From Temnopleurus reevesii (Eukaryota > Echinodermata > Echinoidea > Temnopleuroida > Temnopleuridae), in assembly GCA_036244855.1 (NCBI GenBank), contig BQKZ01002574.1, positions 17,250 through 81,249 on the forward strand: 64,000 nt of DNA, in the 5' to 3' direction. The notes beneath the pieces were generated by a model. The model was not told the origin of the DNA and did not search any database. It saw nothing but the letters and a program-made list of their open reading frames with translations. The position numbers and the translations under genes are program-made. Below, in pieces: positions 1-12,367 of the stretch. The stretch's first letter is position 1, and every line of letters begins with the position of its first letter.

Positions 1-239
1 CTTCTTTTTTTTTTTTAGTTTTGAGGAAAAAAAAGAGTCTTAAAAGGTGCTTAAAATAATATAGTCTAAAAGCTAAGGTAAATCAACTTAGAAGATAGTC
101 TGACAACTTTCCGCACTCGTGTAAAAAAAAAAAAAAAAACCGACTCTGTCTTTCCATATAATTATCCAACGGGCGAGAGCTTCTTTTTCGCTCGCGAGCT
201 CTGCTGCGTCGGATTCGATTTGTTTACCGTTGTTCCACG

Positions 240-305
240 GTCAGCTCAGCGCATGCGTCCCTCACATCCATGGCAACGAGAAACCATTTACGCCATTTTG
301 GATCG
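240..305 (+). promoter_or_regulatory. Candidate TATA-less ciliary promoter with NRF1-, RFX- and YY1-like motifs
   Basis: Within 60 bp there is a near-consensus NRF1 site (AGCGCATGCGTC, 248-259), an RFX/X-box half site with its central bases (CCATGGCAAC, 268-277) and a YY1-type GCCATTTTGG (292-301). The stretch 165-350 is GC-richer than its surroundings and no TATA box is evident. RFX factors control cilia genes across animals, so the X-box half site fits an axonemal dynein. The site is about 300 bp upstream of the ATG; the transcription start is not defined. Confidence 0.5.
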
Positions 306-311
306 CCGCGG

Positions 312-398
312 ATGATGCCTGGCGACGAAGGAGCTCGACGACGAATGCCCGGGGATAATTTCAGAAGAATAGAGCTCAGAATTACACGTATCGTTTGA
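312..398 (+). other. Possible upstream ORF in the dynein leader
   Basis: An ATGATG at 312 opens a 28-codon frame ending at TGA 396-398. It would be an upstream ORF only if transcription starts before 312. No similarity is recognised. The rest of 1-593 shows A/T runs at the very start and nothing else. Confidence 0.2.
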
Positions 399-593
399 TT
401 CAATTATCATAATATAATTTACACGTGTAATGATTTAACTTTGACATATTTTAGGGCAGAAAAATTAATGTTAAAAACAAAATAATTGATTGGTTTTGAC
501 TGCCAATCGTCACTGCACTGTGTGTGACTGTGCTACGCTGCCGGTGGATCGGGCGCAATCCTATTCGAATTTTGACGTTGACAATCCGTCATC

Positions 594-3500
594 ATGACGG
601 ATGTTGTGGACCCCAGACTTGACTTTATTTCAGAATACATCCTCAAAAGCTATAAGCTAAAGCCTGACAAGTGGCTAAAATGTGTAAATGTGGAGGAAAA
701 CAAGATATTAATGCTGGAATTTCTGGAGAAGCCAGACAACCCACAACTGGTTTTCACAGTCAATCCTGCTGGGCTGATCACACCCTCCTATGAATTTCCA
801 TCTGCTCTCAAGAATACAAAAGCAATCTATTTCATCAAGAAAGGACGTGATCCTGTTGGAAAAGACAATATCAAAACCACCCTTGTGTATGGAGACTTGT
901 CATACACGCCACTTGAGCAACTCTCTGCTTTGGTCGACGAGGTGAGTAGGATCAATCAATCAAAATTCATGACATGGATGGGAATTGGGCCTTTTGGGAT
1001 TGGAACTTGGAGTTGGAGTGGGACTCTTGCTTGGTCGATTCTGGGGACTGGGCGCAAAGTGACAAACAATTTGTCACATTCTTCTATCAAATAAATGTTT
1101 CAATGATTATGCAACAATGAATAGAATAAGCAACAATAATGCAACTCCATTTCCAAATAATTTTTTTTTTTGTGAGAGAATTCCAAGTAGGCCTATCACA
1201 TTTCACGTCATTGCATTGGGCTCTGTTCAGACATGTCAGATAGGCTAGCCTAACTTAATCATGTTGTTAGGCTACATGCTAATTGAAAATAACGAACCAT
1301 GGCATTGAACTGTAGCCTAGCCTAGGTCCTAGTTGTAACAGATGGCCATTTCTTGAACTTAATTCTTGATTTTGGAATTTTGGAAACTTGCATTTGATTG
1401 CAAATCAACTGCAATTCAGTTGCCAATTGAAATGCGCATTTACGCACGATGTGTGTTCCCAACCAGACGCGCATGAAACAATGGTTTGAATGGTGCCTGC
1501 TAATCAATTGCAAGTTGCATTTTAGAAATGGTTTTCAAAAATATACCGGTATTGATATTTTTTTGTTGAATCACAGAAGCTTCATGCAATTTTTCTATGG
1601 GATTATGCCATCTATGGCATGCAATAGGAAAAGAGTGGCGGAAGTGACCCAGCTTACGCGTAGCTTAAATTTATGCCAATAAATTTCATTTTTTTCTCCA
1701 TTTAGATCTTGGTTCCGTTGCTGGCCAACCCAAGGAAACATGAACAGTGGCCTGTGGTGGTCTCACAGGATGTCCTGCGTCATGTGCACAACCTGAAGAG
1801 CAGCGTGTATGTTGTAGCAGGCCAGGTCAAAGGCAAAACCTTGCTTCCGCTCCCAGTTGGCTCGGAGAAGGTGGAAACAGAGGCTGAGGAGGAAAAGTAA
1901 GTTTCTGTTCCCTTTGCCTCCATACCCAGTTCAGACAAGTTTAAGCTGTCAAAAAGAAACATATGTTGCTATTGAATATTGCAATTTGGTGTTTGTAGGA
2001 TATGATAAGTTAGGGGAGCTATTTTTTCCCCAATTTTTTTTTATCAGTATAATCACTCATTTTCAGTCTGGAAGGTTAGAGGGTCAGAAATTGTGTGCAA
2101 GTTTTTGCTGGGATGTTTTTGAAAATGTGCAAGTGGACAAAATTGCTCTATATTTATTGGTGCCTAGATTAAAGGAAAAGAATGGATAAATAAATAAAAT
2201 ATGGAAATTTAAATTCATTCTACTACACTTTGTCAGATGAAACCTGAAGAATAAAGCCACTAAAAGTAACAAGGGTAAAAGCAAACCAGACATTCTTCTA
2301 ACTATATTTTGAAATGACGAATGAACTTTTGGTGATGTCACAAATGATCCCACAGATTGAACTAGAATTTCACTCAACATGCTCTCTGCCCTCTTCCTTC
2401 CTGACAGGGACGACTCCTATGACCGCAGCCTGGTCCACGCCATCGAGTCAGTGATCATCGACTGGACCCATCAGATCCGAGATGTGCTCAAGAGGGACTC
2501 GGCTCAGCCTCTGCTCGAGGGGCTCAACCCTGGCCCCATGGTCGAGATCCAGTTCTGGAAGGCAAAGTGTGAGAACTTGGACTGCATCTTCCAGCAGGTA
2601 GGATGAGAGTTGCTGTAGTTTTTATTGATTTGTTCCTTTTTTTGTTTGTTTAATATTTACTGATTCTAACAATAACAAATAATAACTATTCACAGAATTC
2701 TACATAATGTGTATAGTTAATGATGTTAGCCAAATGTTTCATATGATAATTAGATGCAATTTATATAGCGCACGTATCCACTCTGCGGAGTGCATATGGC
2801 ACTTTGCATTATTAGATTCTTCCCAAATGATAACATTGATGAAAGATTATAGAAGAATTTACAAAATACAAGAAAGATAACAAAAGGAGGAAGAGAAGAT
2901 TGGTGAATGAATATACTGACACAAACCAAGTTCAATAAAAGTTTGCAGCCAATTCAACTCCAACCATACCCACGCCCCCCAAAAATCAAAACCAAAATAT
3001 TGGAATAGCATGACTTACCAAGTCAAATCATCACTTTTGTCCATCTCTTCCTCCATTCCCACAAATAAATGAATAATAATCCTTATAAGAATGATAATGA
3101 TCAAGATTATTGTTCATTTTTTGTTATGTAGAACTGAATCAAGTCTACTCAATCAAGTAGATGAAATATATAAATAGGCACATTGATTGACAGCCATTTT
3201 CTCTTTTAATGTAATCCAGTATCCTTTGCATTTCTTTATTTCAGCTCCGAGACCCTAAGGTGCGTAAGATGAAGGAGCTCCTGGAGCGAACCCAGAGCAG
3301 CTACCTGCCATCGTTCAACAACATTGAGAGAGATGTTGAAGCAGGTAAAGAACATTTTCATACACTTCTCTTATGAGAATGTGTTCGTACATTCAGAACT
3401 AGAAGTTGATTGTACATGATAGTTCATCAACGTACATGTACTTGTAAACTGTCTTTTTTTTTTCATATTTGTCTCCATCTAAATTTGCAAAGATCGAAGC

Positions 3501-5791
3501 TGAGATATGATATTCAGGAATTGAAGACCTATTTTTTTTAGAGAAATTGGCCAAAATTCTTCAAAAATCATCTCCTTAAAAATGTGGAAACGATTTGCAA
3601 TATCATTATCTAAAGACAGTTTAAATTTTATATTGTATCAAATTGATAAATATCACAGGTCATGAATTTATTTGATCAGGGTTGAAATTATTTGAATTGT
3701 CCCCTTTGCTTACCGTCACTGCCCTTGCTACATTTAAATGTCACTATTCGACATTAGAAACTTTGAAAAGACTTTCGACTTCATCCATTCATATTACAAA
3801 ATACTCAAAAGAAATAATTGTCCGAAGAATTTATAATGAAATGTCTTTTCTTTGTTTTATTAAATTTACAGCACTGACTGAGGCCCAGGACATCAATTGC
3901 TACCTGAAGCCGTTGATCTACCAGGTTGAGAGCTTGGACGAGCTTGAGTTCCCTGACATGACTCCCAGGCTAGGACCCATCCTTCACACAGTATGTCTCA
4001 TCTGGAGTAATTCTGACTACTACAACACAGCCCCCAGGGTTATCGTGCTGCTACAGGAGATATGCAACCTGCTCATTGACCTGGTAAGTTGTGCATGGAT
4101 GACGTTCATAGAGGCCTCTCAACACAGAGTGAAGAATATAGTTTTCTAATAGTATCAACATCTTTTTTTTTTTCTCCTTTATTTTCTTAACAAGTTTCAT
4201 AATTAATTTATTGAATTCAAGTCTCTGTAAGTAATTCCCTTGACTCTCTTTTTTTTTTGAGGGGGGGGGGGTCAAAAAGGCTTGTCTTCTTGTTGGCTTC
4301 ATGTGTTATAACAATTTACCATTTTTAGTACGTAAGATAATTTTACATAAGTGAAAGGGCTCAAACAGATTATTGTAGAGAGATCATGAAAGATATTTTT
4401 AGGTTTTAATCTGACAAAGCCATATCCTTTTTGTAGTGAACGTATAAACTGATAGAGATATTTGAAGGATTGCTAAGTAGAAAATAATCTCATTGTAAAT
4501 ACTGTAATATAATAATATACTGAGTAGCACATCTTTGCAAAACATAGAAGTATAAACAATTAAGTATTCTGATATTTTTTTTTCCATTTCAGTGTCGCGT
4601 CTTCCTGGACCCCTCCGAGATCTTCAAGCTGGAGCCAGAGGAGTCCCTGGAGAAGGTACGTGGAGCCCTGGAGGTGCTCAAGAACTGGCGCCAGCTCTAC
4701 GACGAGCACCGTGCTAAGCTCAAGGACTACTTCAAGGATGGCAGGGAAGTGAAAGAATGGGAGTTTGCCTCGCCGCTTGTCTTCACACGAATGGATAACT
4801 TCACACAGCGCATTGAGACCATCCAGGTAAGTTTTTATAAAGAGTTATACATATAGTTTAACCGTAAACATTTATTTGCATAGAATTAGTCCTAGAGGAT
4901 GTTGCTAGAAAGTAGTAAATAATTGCAAGCTGCTGTTTCCAATCAAAACCATTGTTTCATGTGGATTTTGTTACAAGCATGAACCATGTGTAAAGGAAAG
5001 TAGATATTTGCAACTGATTTTCTATTGAATGGAACTTTCTAGTAACAACCCCTTAATTTTCTTAGCATGTTTATGCAAAAGAAATTTAAAGTTATGTTTT
5101 GAAATCAGGGATTGTAACAAGAATGCAAACTTTCATTCAAATAGTCATATTTTTTCTTGATTAAATCCGAGCAGTTTTCATTATTAATGTAGAATGTTAT
5201 TTACATTTACATTGATAATACAACAATGCAGATATTGGTCAAATATCTTGAATACCATGAAAACAAAAAATGTGCTCCAGTTGTGTAGTTCTGTAGGAAG
5301 AGAGGAGAAAATATATGAAATTCAAAATCATTTGAAGGAGACTACAATGTTGTCATCAATGCAATCAAAGTTATTTGATATGTAAATAGTGCAATGTGGA
5401 GGTTCAGAACTAAACTTAAGCGTTTTACCCAAACTAAACATAAGAACATGAAAATTCCCATCCATCTGTTCACCTAATTTAGAGCTTGTTCGAGACTAAC
5501 GTTGAGTTCAGCAAGCTGGAGAAGACAGAGATGGGAAGCATGAAAGGAAGGATGCTCAGCCAGCAGGTGGAGAAGATCCATGAAGAATTCCAAGAATGTG
5601 CTAAGGTCTTCACTGAGAGGCCTTATGATGGGCTGGACCCTCAATGCCAGGTATGATGGGTAGTTTTTGGAGTTGGGATTATGGTGGTGAAGGTGCTGTG
5701 ATGAAGAGGATGATGATGTTGATGAGAGCGATGATAGTGATGATGATGATGATGATGATGATGACGATGATGATGATGACGATGATGATGG

Positions 5792-5832
<41 letters not shown>

Positions 5833-8800
5833 ATGACGATGATGAGTTATAGGACCTAACCTTTAGAACCAATTACCTTACCAATTAAGATAAATAGAAT
5901 CAACAAAATCCTTCAAGTCCCATCTAAAAGCACATCTTTTTTTCACGTGACTAATTAGTATATGCCTTATATTTTTGTTTAGGGGATTCTCTCTAAAAAA
6001 AAATGTTGTTACCTTCTATCTTTTCATGTTTTTCCTATCTGTTTCATTGGTTGTTCTTGTTTCTAAAGCGCCATTAACACCGTAGGGGGAACCTGTGCGC
6101 TATATAAGTAGCTTCCATTATTATATTATTATGATGATGATGATTATGATGATTATGATGATGATGATGATGATGATAATGATGATGCAGCCCCCACTTT
6201 TTCAGTAATTGCATGCAAAACATGTGGCAATACACTACCCCTTCATTTTTAAGATGTTCTGTAGTGCTTGTTATGAACGATGAATTACCAAGTATTTGAG
6301 TTCAATCGTTCAGGAGAGTACACGAGTGAAGAAAATATCAACTATTTCAAAGAAGTTGATGCTTATATGATGATAAAGAAGAGAAATCAGTTAAAGATAT
6401 ATATATTTATTGAATCTTTGACTTACTCTTTAACATTTTCCAGACATTGATTATTTCCAATTATTTTCTCCACACAGGAATTCTTGGATGACTTTGAAGA
6501 GTTTGAGAAGAAGGTGTTTGACTTGGACAGAAGGCTCGGAGCCATCCTGTGTCAAGGATTTGATGATTGCTCAGGAATAGAGGCTGTCTTCAAGGTGAGT
6601 AGAAATCAGTATAGGATTTATGTGAAGGAGGCGTAAATGATAAAAATACACTTTGTAGCTTTTTAGAATCATCATAAGAAGTGGTCAAAACTTTTGAAAG
6701 CATCTTCAAATTCAATTTGTTTTAATTATTTTGTGCAATTTGAAGTAATCTAGGGTACATTATCGTACATTCTTCATGGCCAATATTGTGTAATTATGTT
6801 TGATGGCCATTTTACTCAGCTCCTGCTATTTATCTTACAGTTGCAGCTTAGTATTTCATATAGATATGATAATTTATAATCAATTATTTTCTCCATCAAA
6901 TAGACAAGTTAGTACTCCCACAATTCATCAACTATTGTAATGATTTATCAAGTGGTCAAGTTAAGTGAATTGATAATGACAAAATGATAAGTGATTTATT
7001 TTTTGTTATAGAAGACTGTTTTTTTCCTTCATTAGTCACTTTAGAAATTACACATGCTAAAGCCTAACTTACTTAACTAACTTGACTTTCCTATTTCTTT
7101 CTAGATGTTGGATTGCTACGGCCCGCTGCTCGATAGACCAGTCATCCGGGGTGACTTTGAATGCAAATACCCGATCGTCCTCGCACTCTACGACCAGGAC
7201 CTAGACCAGGCGAAGGATATCTATGATGAGCACATGAGAATGGAAGAAGCCAATGGAAATGCCCCTCTCAACAAGAACATGCCCGACGTAGCAGGCCAGC
7301 TGAAGTGGTCGGCCCAGCTCCGAGACCGTATCAGTAAGCCTATGGGCAGCTTCAAACACATGGAGCATCCGTAAGTTTGGTTTCTTCCTTTTGATTGAAA
7401 TAAGAATTTTCTATATCATGATAAATACACATTTCAGGAAAACATTCTTTTAGCGAACACAATATCATTTCCATATTTCACTTGTGGATATGTTCATCGT
7501 ACTCTCATTCCAACATGTAGGTAGATCATCATCATAAGCAAACACTGGAGTTGTGTTTCATAAAGCTATTTGTAGATCTACGCAAGACTGTACGAACAAC
7601 TGGTAATCATTTTCAGGTGTGATTTAGCCACAGGAGTAATCATTGAGTGGAGATTAAGGTTACCAGTCATTCATATAGATGTGCATAGATTGATGAACAT
7701 CTTTATGAGACACAACCCTGATGCCTGTTTCATAATGTGTTCATAGAGGTACGCATGACTCTGCACATGACTGGTGACCCTTTTTCAGGTGCTTACCCGG
7801 CAACGTATGGGTAATTCCCCCTATCGCATATAGCTCTTCGAACCTGAACGCATGCGGCGCATTAGTTATTTTGGCCCAGATTCTTGGCACAGGTACTTCC
7901 GATAACATTCGCGCGTTTTCAAAAGTGTGTTGCTTTCTACGGTAAACTTCGTCAGCGGCTTGTAGTGTCATATTTTTTCATCGATTTTTGCGAATAAAAG
8001 CATAATTTTATATATTTTTCTTTCATATCTGCATTTATTTGTTATATGGGTTTCTTTTGCGAAGCGGTCGAATGCTGGGCTTCCGACGCAAAACGAAGGA
8101 ATTACGCTAAATACCCATGGATGAGATCTGTGACAACTAACCCGCAACAGCATCGAGTTGGGAAAAATCTCCTTCGAAGAAAAGATCATTTCGAACTGAG
8201 TTCAACCTCCAGGATTTGTTCAAGACATTTTTTCAAGAGTGATATATTACCGGATGGCAATGCAAACACCCATCTGAGGTATTTATATTGGAACAATTTT
8301 GGACAGGATGAAACAAGAAGGGAAAGGAGTGCTCCAATCGACCACCGGGGGTCTACGCTGGGTCACATTGGTATCTTGCGGAGTAAACATTCGCTGCTTC
8401 CCTCGCGAGAGTTTTGAGTTCATTCTTTCGTTTTCCATTAGTAGGAACATTTCTCAGAGCTAGAAAGTCCTTTAATTGAGACACAGACATTTGTTGAAAT
8501 TCGTCATCGGGTCTATCCATGTTTGACCGCGGAGGAGATGTATTAAAATTGCAAATTATTCAGCGACGATCGAAGATTGGAATTTCGTAGATGGTATACA
8601 GTGAAATCAAGATGGCGCGCGCTTTATTCCGGAAGTGAGCGTGCCAAAGCCAAAGTGCGTAATATCGATATCACAAGGTGATATCGGGTGATATCGGCTA
8701 TATGCGATAGGGAGAATTGAATGAATGAAATGATCACCAGTCGTCTGTAGAATCGCGTGAACCTCCATAGCTATATGAAGCAAGCACTGGTGCTCTGTTT

Positions 8801-11800
8801 CATAAAGCTAATAGCAGTTTTATGCATGATTCTACGCACCATTGATGACCCTTTCTCAGGTGCTAACTCGGTAACAAACAATGCAGATAAGGGTCACCAG
8901 TCATAGGTAGCCTAAGAGTTATGCATAGCTTTATTAAACATATCACTGTTGATTGTTGGACAAGATCTTCAGGTACTCCAAGCTTGTTTAATGCCATGTC
9001 TATCACACATCCATTGTAATTCATGTTAAACATTATGTGATGAAGCAGTTCCCATTAACAGAATGATGTGCTTTGAGCCATGCCATCTTATTTCTTTAAA
9101 CTTGCTCATAACTTGGGAAAATTCCATGTGCAATTTCTGTTTATGGTATTCATTCCATCCTTTTAGGCATAATTACCATCATTTTTTTTCCTCCCATGAT
9201 ATGCTTTGATTAGTCTTTCATTCAACCCTTCTTTGAATAGACTAGGTTCATTTGTATCATTATGTTTCCCACTTTCATCTCTATATTAACCACTTTTAAG
9301 CCTTATTTCCTCATGTAAAATATTACGTCTCCTTTTGTCGGCATGAACTAGCATAAATTCAACATAACATTGGTAATGTTTGAACTCATTAATTGGGAAA
9401 TTTGATGTGATGTGAAAACGATTTATGGTAATATTTACATTTGAAGATAAAGTACGGTCCAGAATGATTGTCTAGTAATGTGGTTAAAAATGGGCAAAAG
9501 TTGAATAATTTCATTGATTACTTTTTGTAATAAAAAATATGGGTTGGATGTAAATGAATTGAAAAAAAAAACCTGTTATAGAATTCAAATAATTCAATTC
9601 CATAAAAAATGCAGCTTAATATGGTCATCTAACACAAAACGGGACTGATAAGATTAATACAGCTTCTCTGTGTTTTGGCCGAAGTTTTCTAATTTTTGTT
9701 CTTTGTATCTCATTGTGGTATAATGGTCATAATGCAGGACTGGTGTTAAGAGGTAAATATGTTGGGCACATTCAGAGTTCTTGATTGTTGCACATTGCGT
9801 AAATAACTAACAGTTTTCTTTTATAAAAAAAAAAGTTTTCACTAACACCTGTGTTTCAAACTTTAATCAGTTTTGTTTTGGTTCTTGAAATGTTTTGTGA
9901 AAAAAATATTGGTGCTAGTTTTTATTTATTTTGATATTATTACTTTTGACAGGATTTTTTTTTTATGAAGGCCCATTTAGAATTTTATCTTTAATGGCCT
10001 TCATATGATACTGAATAATATGCAGATGAACGTTTCATATTTTGATATATTTATATGTTATAGTTGTTTTTGTTTTTATTCACTCCCACTTATGTTGATA
10101 TGTATTTTCTTGATGAATCGTTTATTGTTTAAAATTTTAAGTAATGCTGACAACAACAAATTTTGCCATTATATATTTAACTTGGCGGCTAATATTTTTG
10201 TTCACTAAAAACCTAAAATGATAAATTATACATAAGCAATCAGGTTTGCCAGTTACTGAGATAACATACATGTGTCTCAAATGATAAAAAAACAAAACTA
10301 CCATATACTAGTATTATATTGTCTTTTAATATCATTTGAATGACCTCTTTTAAAGATTAACAACATCTTACATGTACGTGAACAAAATGTACTTGTTCCC
10401 TAATATTGAGTATTCATAAACTTGAAAATCTTGGGATTGAAAATTAACCAAAGCTTAAACCAGTAACATTGACAGTTGATTTCAATATGATCATATTTTC
10501 TATTTCTAAATCCAACCTTATTCATTCAATTACTATTATTATCATTTATTTTATTGTTATGCCTCCGCCATCGTAAGGTGGTGCCAGAGGCATCATGTAT
10601 TGTTTTTTTTTTTTTGTTATAGTTGTCTTTCTTATTTGTTCCCACATTAAAAAGGACAGATTACTTTTCTTTTGACATTTTAAGAATGTGTTCACTTTTC
10701 CAAAAGTGCACTGCACGGTTACATTGAGTTCTACCAAATACAAGATACTTGCACTCACATAGTCAAAACGTATGATAGATAGATACCTTTTTCACAGATT
10801 TGACAATTTTATGCACATTTGTGTTTACAGGCATTTAGAGACAATAGTGCAGAACTCAAGAAGAAATGTATGCAGTTGACGATTGAAGGGTGAAGTGTTG
10901 TTTTAAAAAACCCTGTATCCGATAAAAGAGATTAATGGTATTTATTTTATTGGAGGGAAGTAGACATTTGCATTTACCGAAGTTAACCAAAAAATAATCC
11001 TTAACTACAAACTCAATTTTTATCATTGAGTTAAATGCTGGAATTGTAGTCTGCAATTATATACAAAGTGATGAAATAGAATTTGTTGCAGTTATCTTGT
11101 TGTGAAATTTGTTGTTTGAGTGACTGTGGAGTGACACGCAAAACAAAATTGATGATTATTTTATAGACGGCTTCTACACAAGATCACATGAAAACAAATA
11201 AAGCTTTATTTTGTCATTCGAGCGTAGTTAGAATTCATGATTTTCAATCTATTCTTATTTACAAAATATCAATTTTTCTGCAGAATTCTGGAGTCAGAAG
11301 ATGCCACGGTTATTTTCCAGAAGTATGAAGAAATGATGAATCTCTTGACCAAGTAAGTAAACTTTTTAATGAGAAATAATACAATTAACATAATTTCAAA
11401 AACTATGTTTTATTAATTTGACATGTTTGATTGAACATGAAATCCAATAGAAAGATGGATATCAATTTCGTAATTAGCCTAATGAGGTGTTGTTCAAAAT
11501 CAACTGCAAATCATTTGCAACTTTGCAAATTGTAACGAGCATTTTCATTCACACACTATGCATATTTAACGAGACGCGCATGAAACAATGATTTTGATTG
11601 GCACGTTCCGATCAACTGCAACTTACGATCAATTGCAACTTTTGAACAACACCCTTCAAACACCACCCCAAATTTTTTGTATATATATTTAAATTTTAAG
11701 TTATTTGAAACTTGCTTTTGTCTAACTTTTATGTAGGGGGTGCTAAAAAGTTGCAATTTATCGCAAGTTGGAGTTGACCTGAACACTAATCAAAGTGGTT

Positions 11801-12367
11801 GTTTCAGGCATGTCTTGTTTAAAGTCTAGATGGTACATGAATGAAAATGCATGTTTCAATTCGTAACTGACTTATAACTGATTTGCAAACAATTGTTACT
11901 TTCTGGCAACACCCTTTTATATCTATATCAGGGGTGATAACATATTTCGTGACGTTAGTAGTGTTGTACCATGAACCATGAACTACCCAGGACATTAATT
12001 TCCTTCAGCAAGAAATTCATCCACATTGTGCTGCACTCAACCCAGATGAGGTGAATGGGTACCTGGTAGGAATAGTTATTCCTTGAAATGCCAAGTGCGC
12101 TGCATGGTGGCTGCCGGGCTAAAGCCAGGGTAATAATGCTGCAATTGTAGAGCGCTTAGGGAATTCTCATGAAGAGTTGATAAGCGCTATATAAAAGCCG
12201 TTCATTATTAACCTATACTTTAATTGATTTAACTTGACAGGTATGAGCAGAAAGTGTTTGAGAACTGGACAAAGGGTGTGGATGCCGTGTGTCAGACCAA
12301 CCTTGATCAGCCTCTCATTACGAGGGATGAAAGCTCTAAATTGATCACGGTCAACTTTGACCCCAAG
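594..12367 (+). CDS. DNAH9-like: Dynein heavy chain exons 1-11: N-terminal tail (residues 1-674)
   Basis: Exons: 594-941, 1706-1896, 2408-2597, 3245-3344, 3872-4083, 4593-4826, 5483-5650, 6478-6594, 7105-7370, 11284-11352, 12241-12367. The protein starts [11 protein letters not shown]; this ATG is chosen because the first exon is open from here, the start resembles the known beta-chain N-terminus, and the exon ends on a clean GTGAGT donor. This part is the DHC_N1 stem, which pairs with the other heavy chain and binds intermediate and light chains. Exon 10 (69 bp) is the shortest. Introns 1 and 3-8 are 0.5-0.8 kb with no other gene; intron 1 holds a degenerate MITE, intron 3 a SINE-like tail, intron 7 an ATG microsatellite. 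I see nothing in introns 4, 5, 6 and 8. Confidence 0.93.

Larger units (their letters stand above)
7371..11283. other. Intron 9, the largest intron
   Basis: This 3.9-kb intron holds three copies of a foldback MITE (7550-8955), one split by a THAP-coding element, and a short palindromic repeat at 10557-10596. The rest (about 9000-10550 and 10600-11280) is AT-rich with no gene or recognised element. An AG-bounded stretch at 10831-10890 looked exon-like but does not fit the dynein frame. Confidence 0.6.

Noticed and set aside
5644..5859. Methionine-rich frame
   Set aside because: Translation of the ATG microsatellite in intron 7.
10831..10890. AG-bounded stretch that looked like an exon in intron 9
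   Set aside because: Exon 9 joins exon 10 in frame (His-Pro-Ile-Leu-Glu) without it, and it has no dynein similarity.
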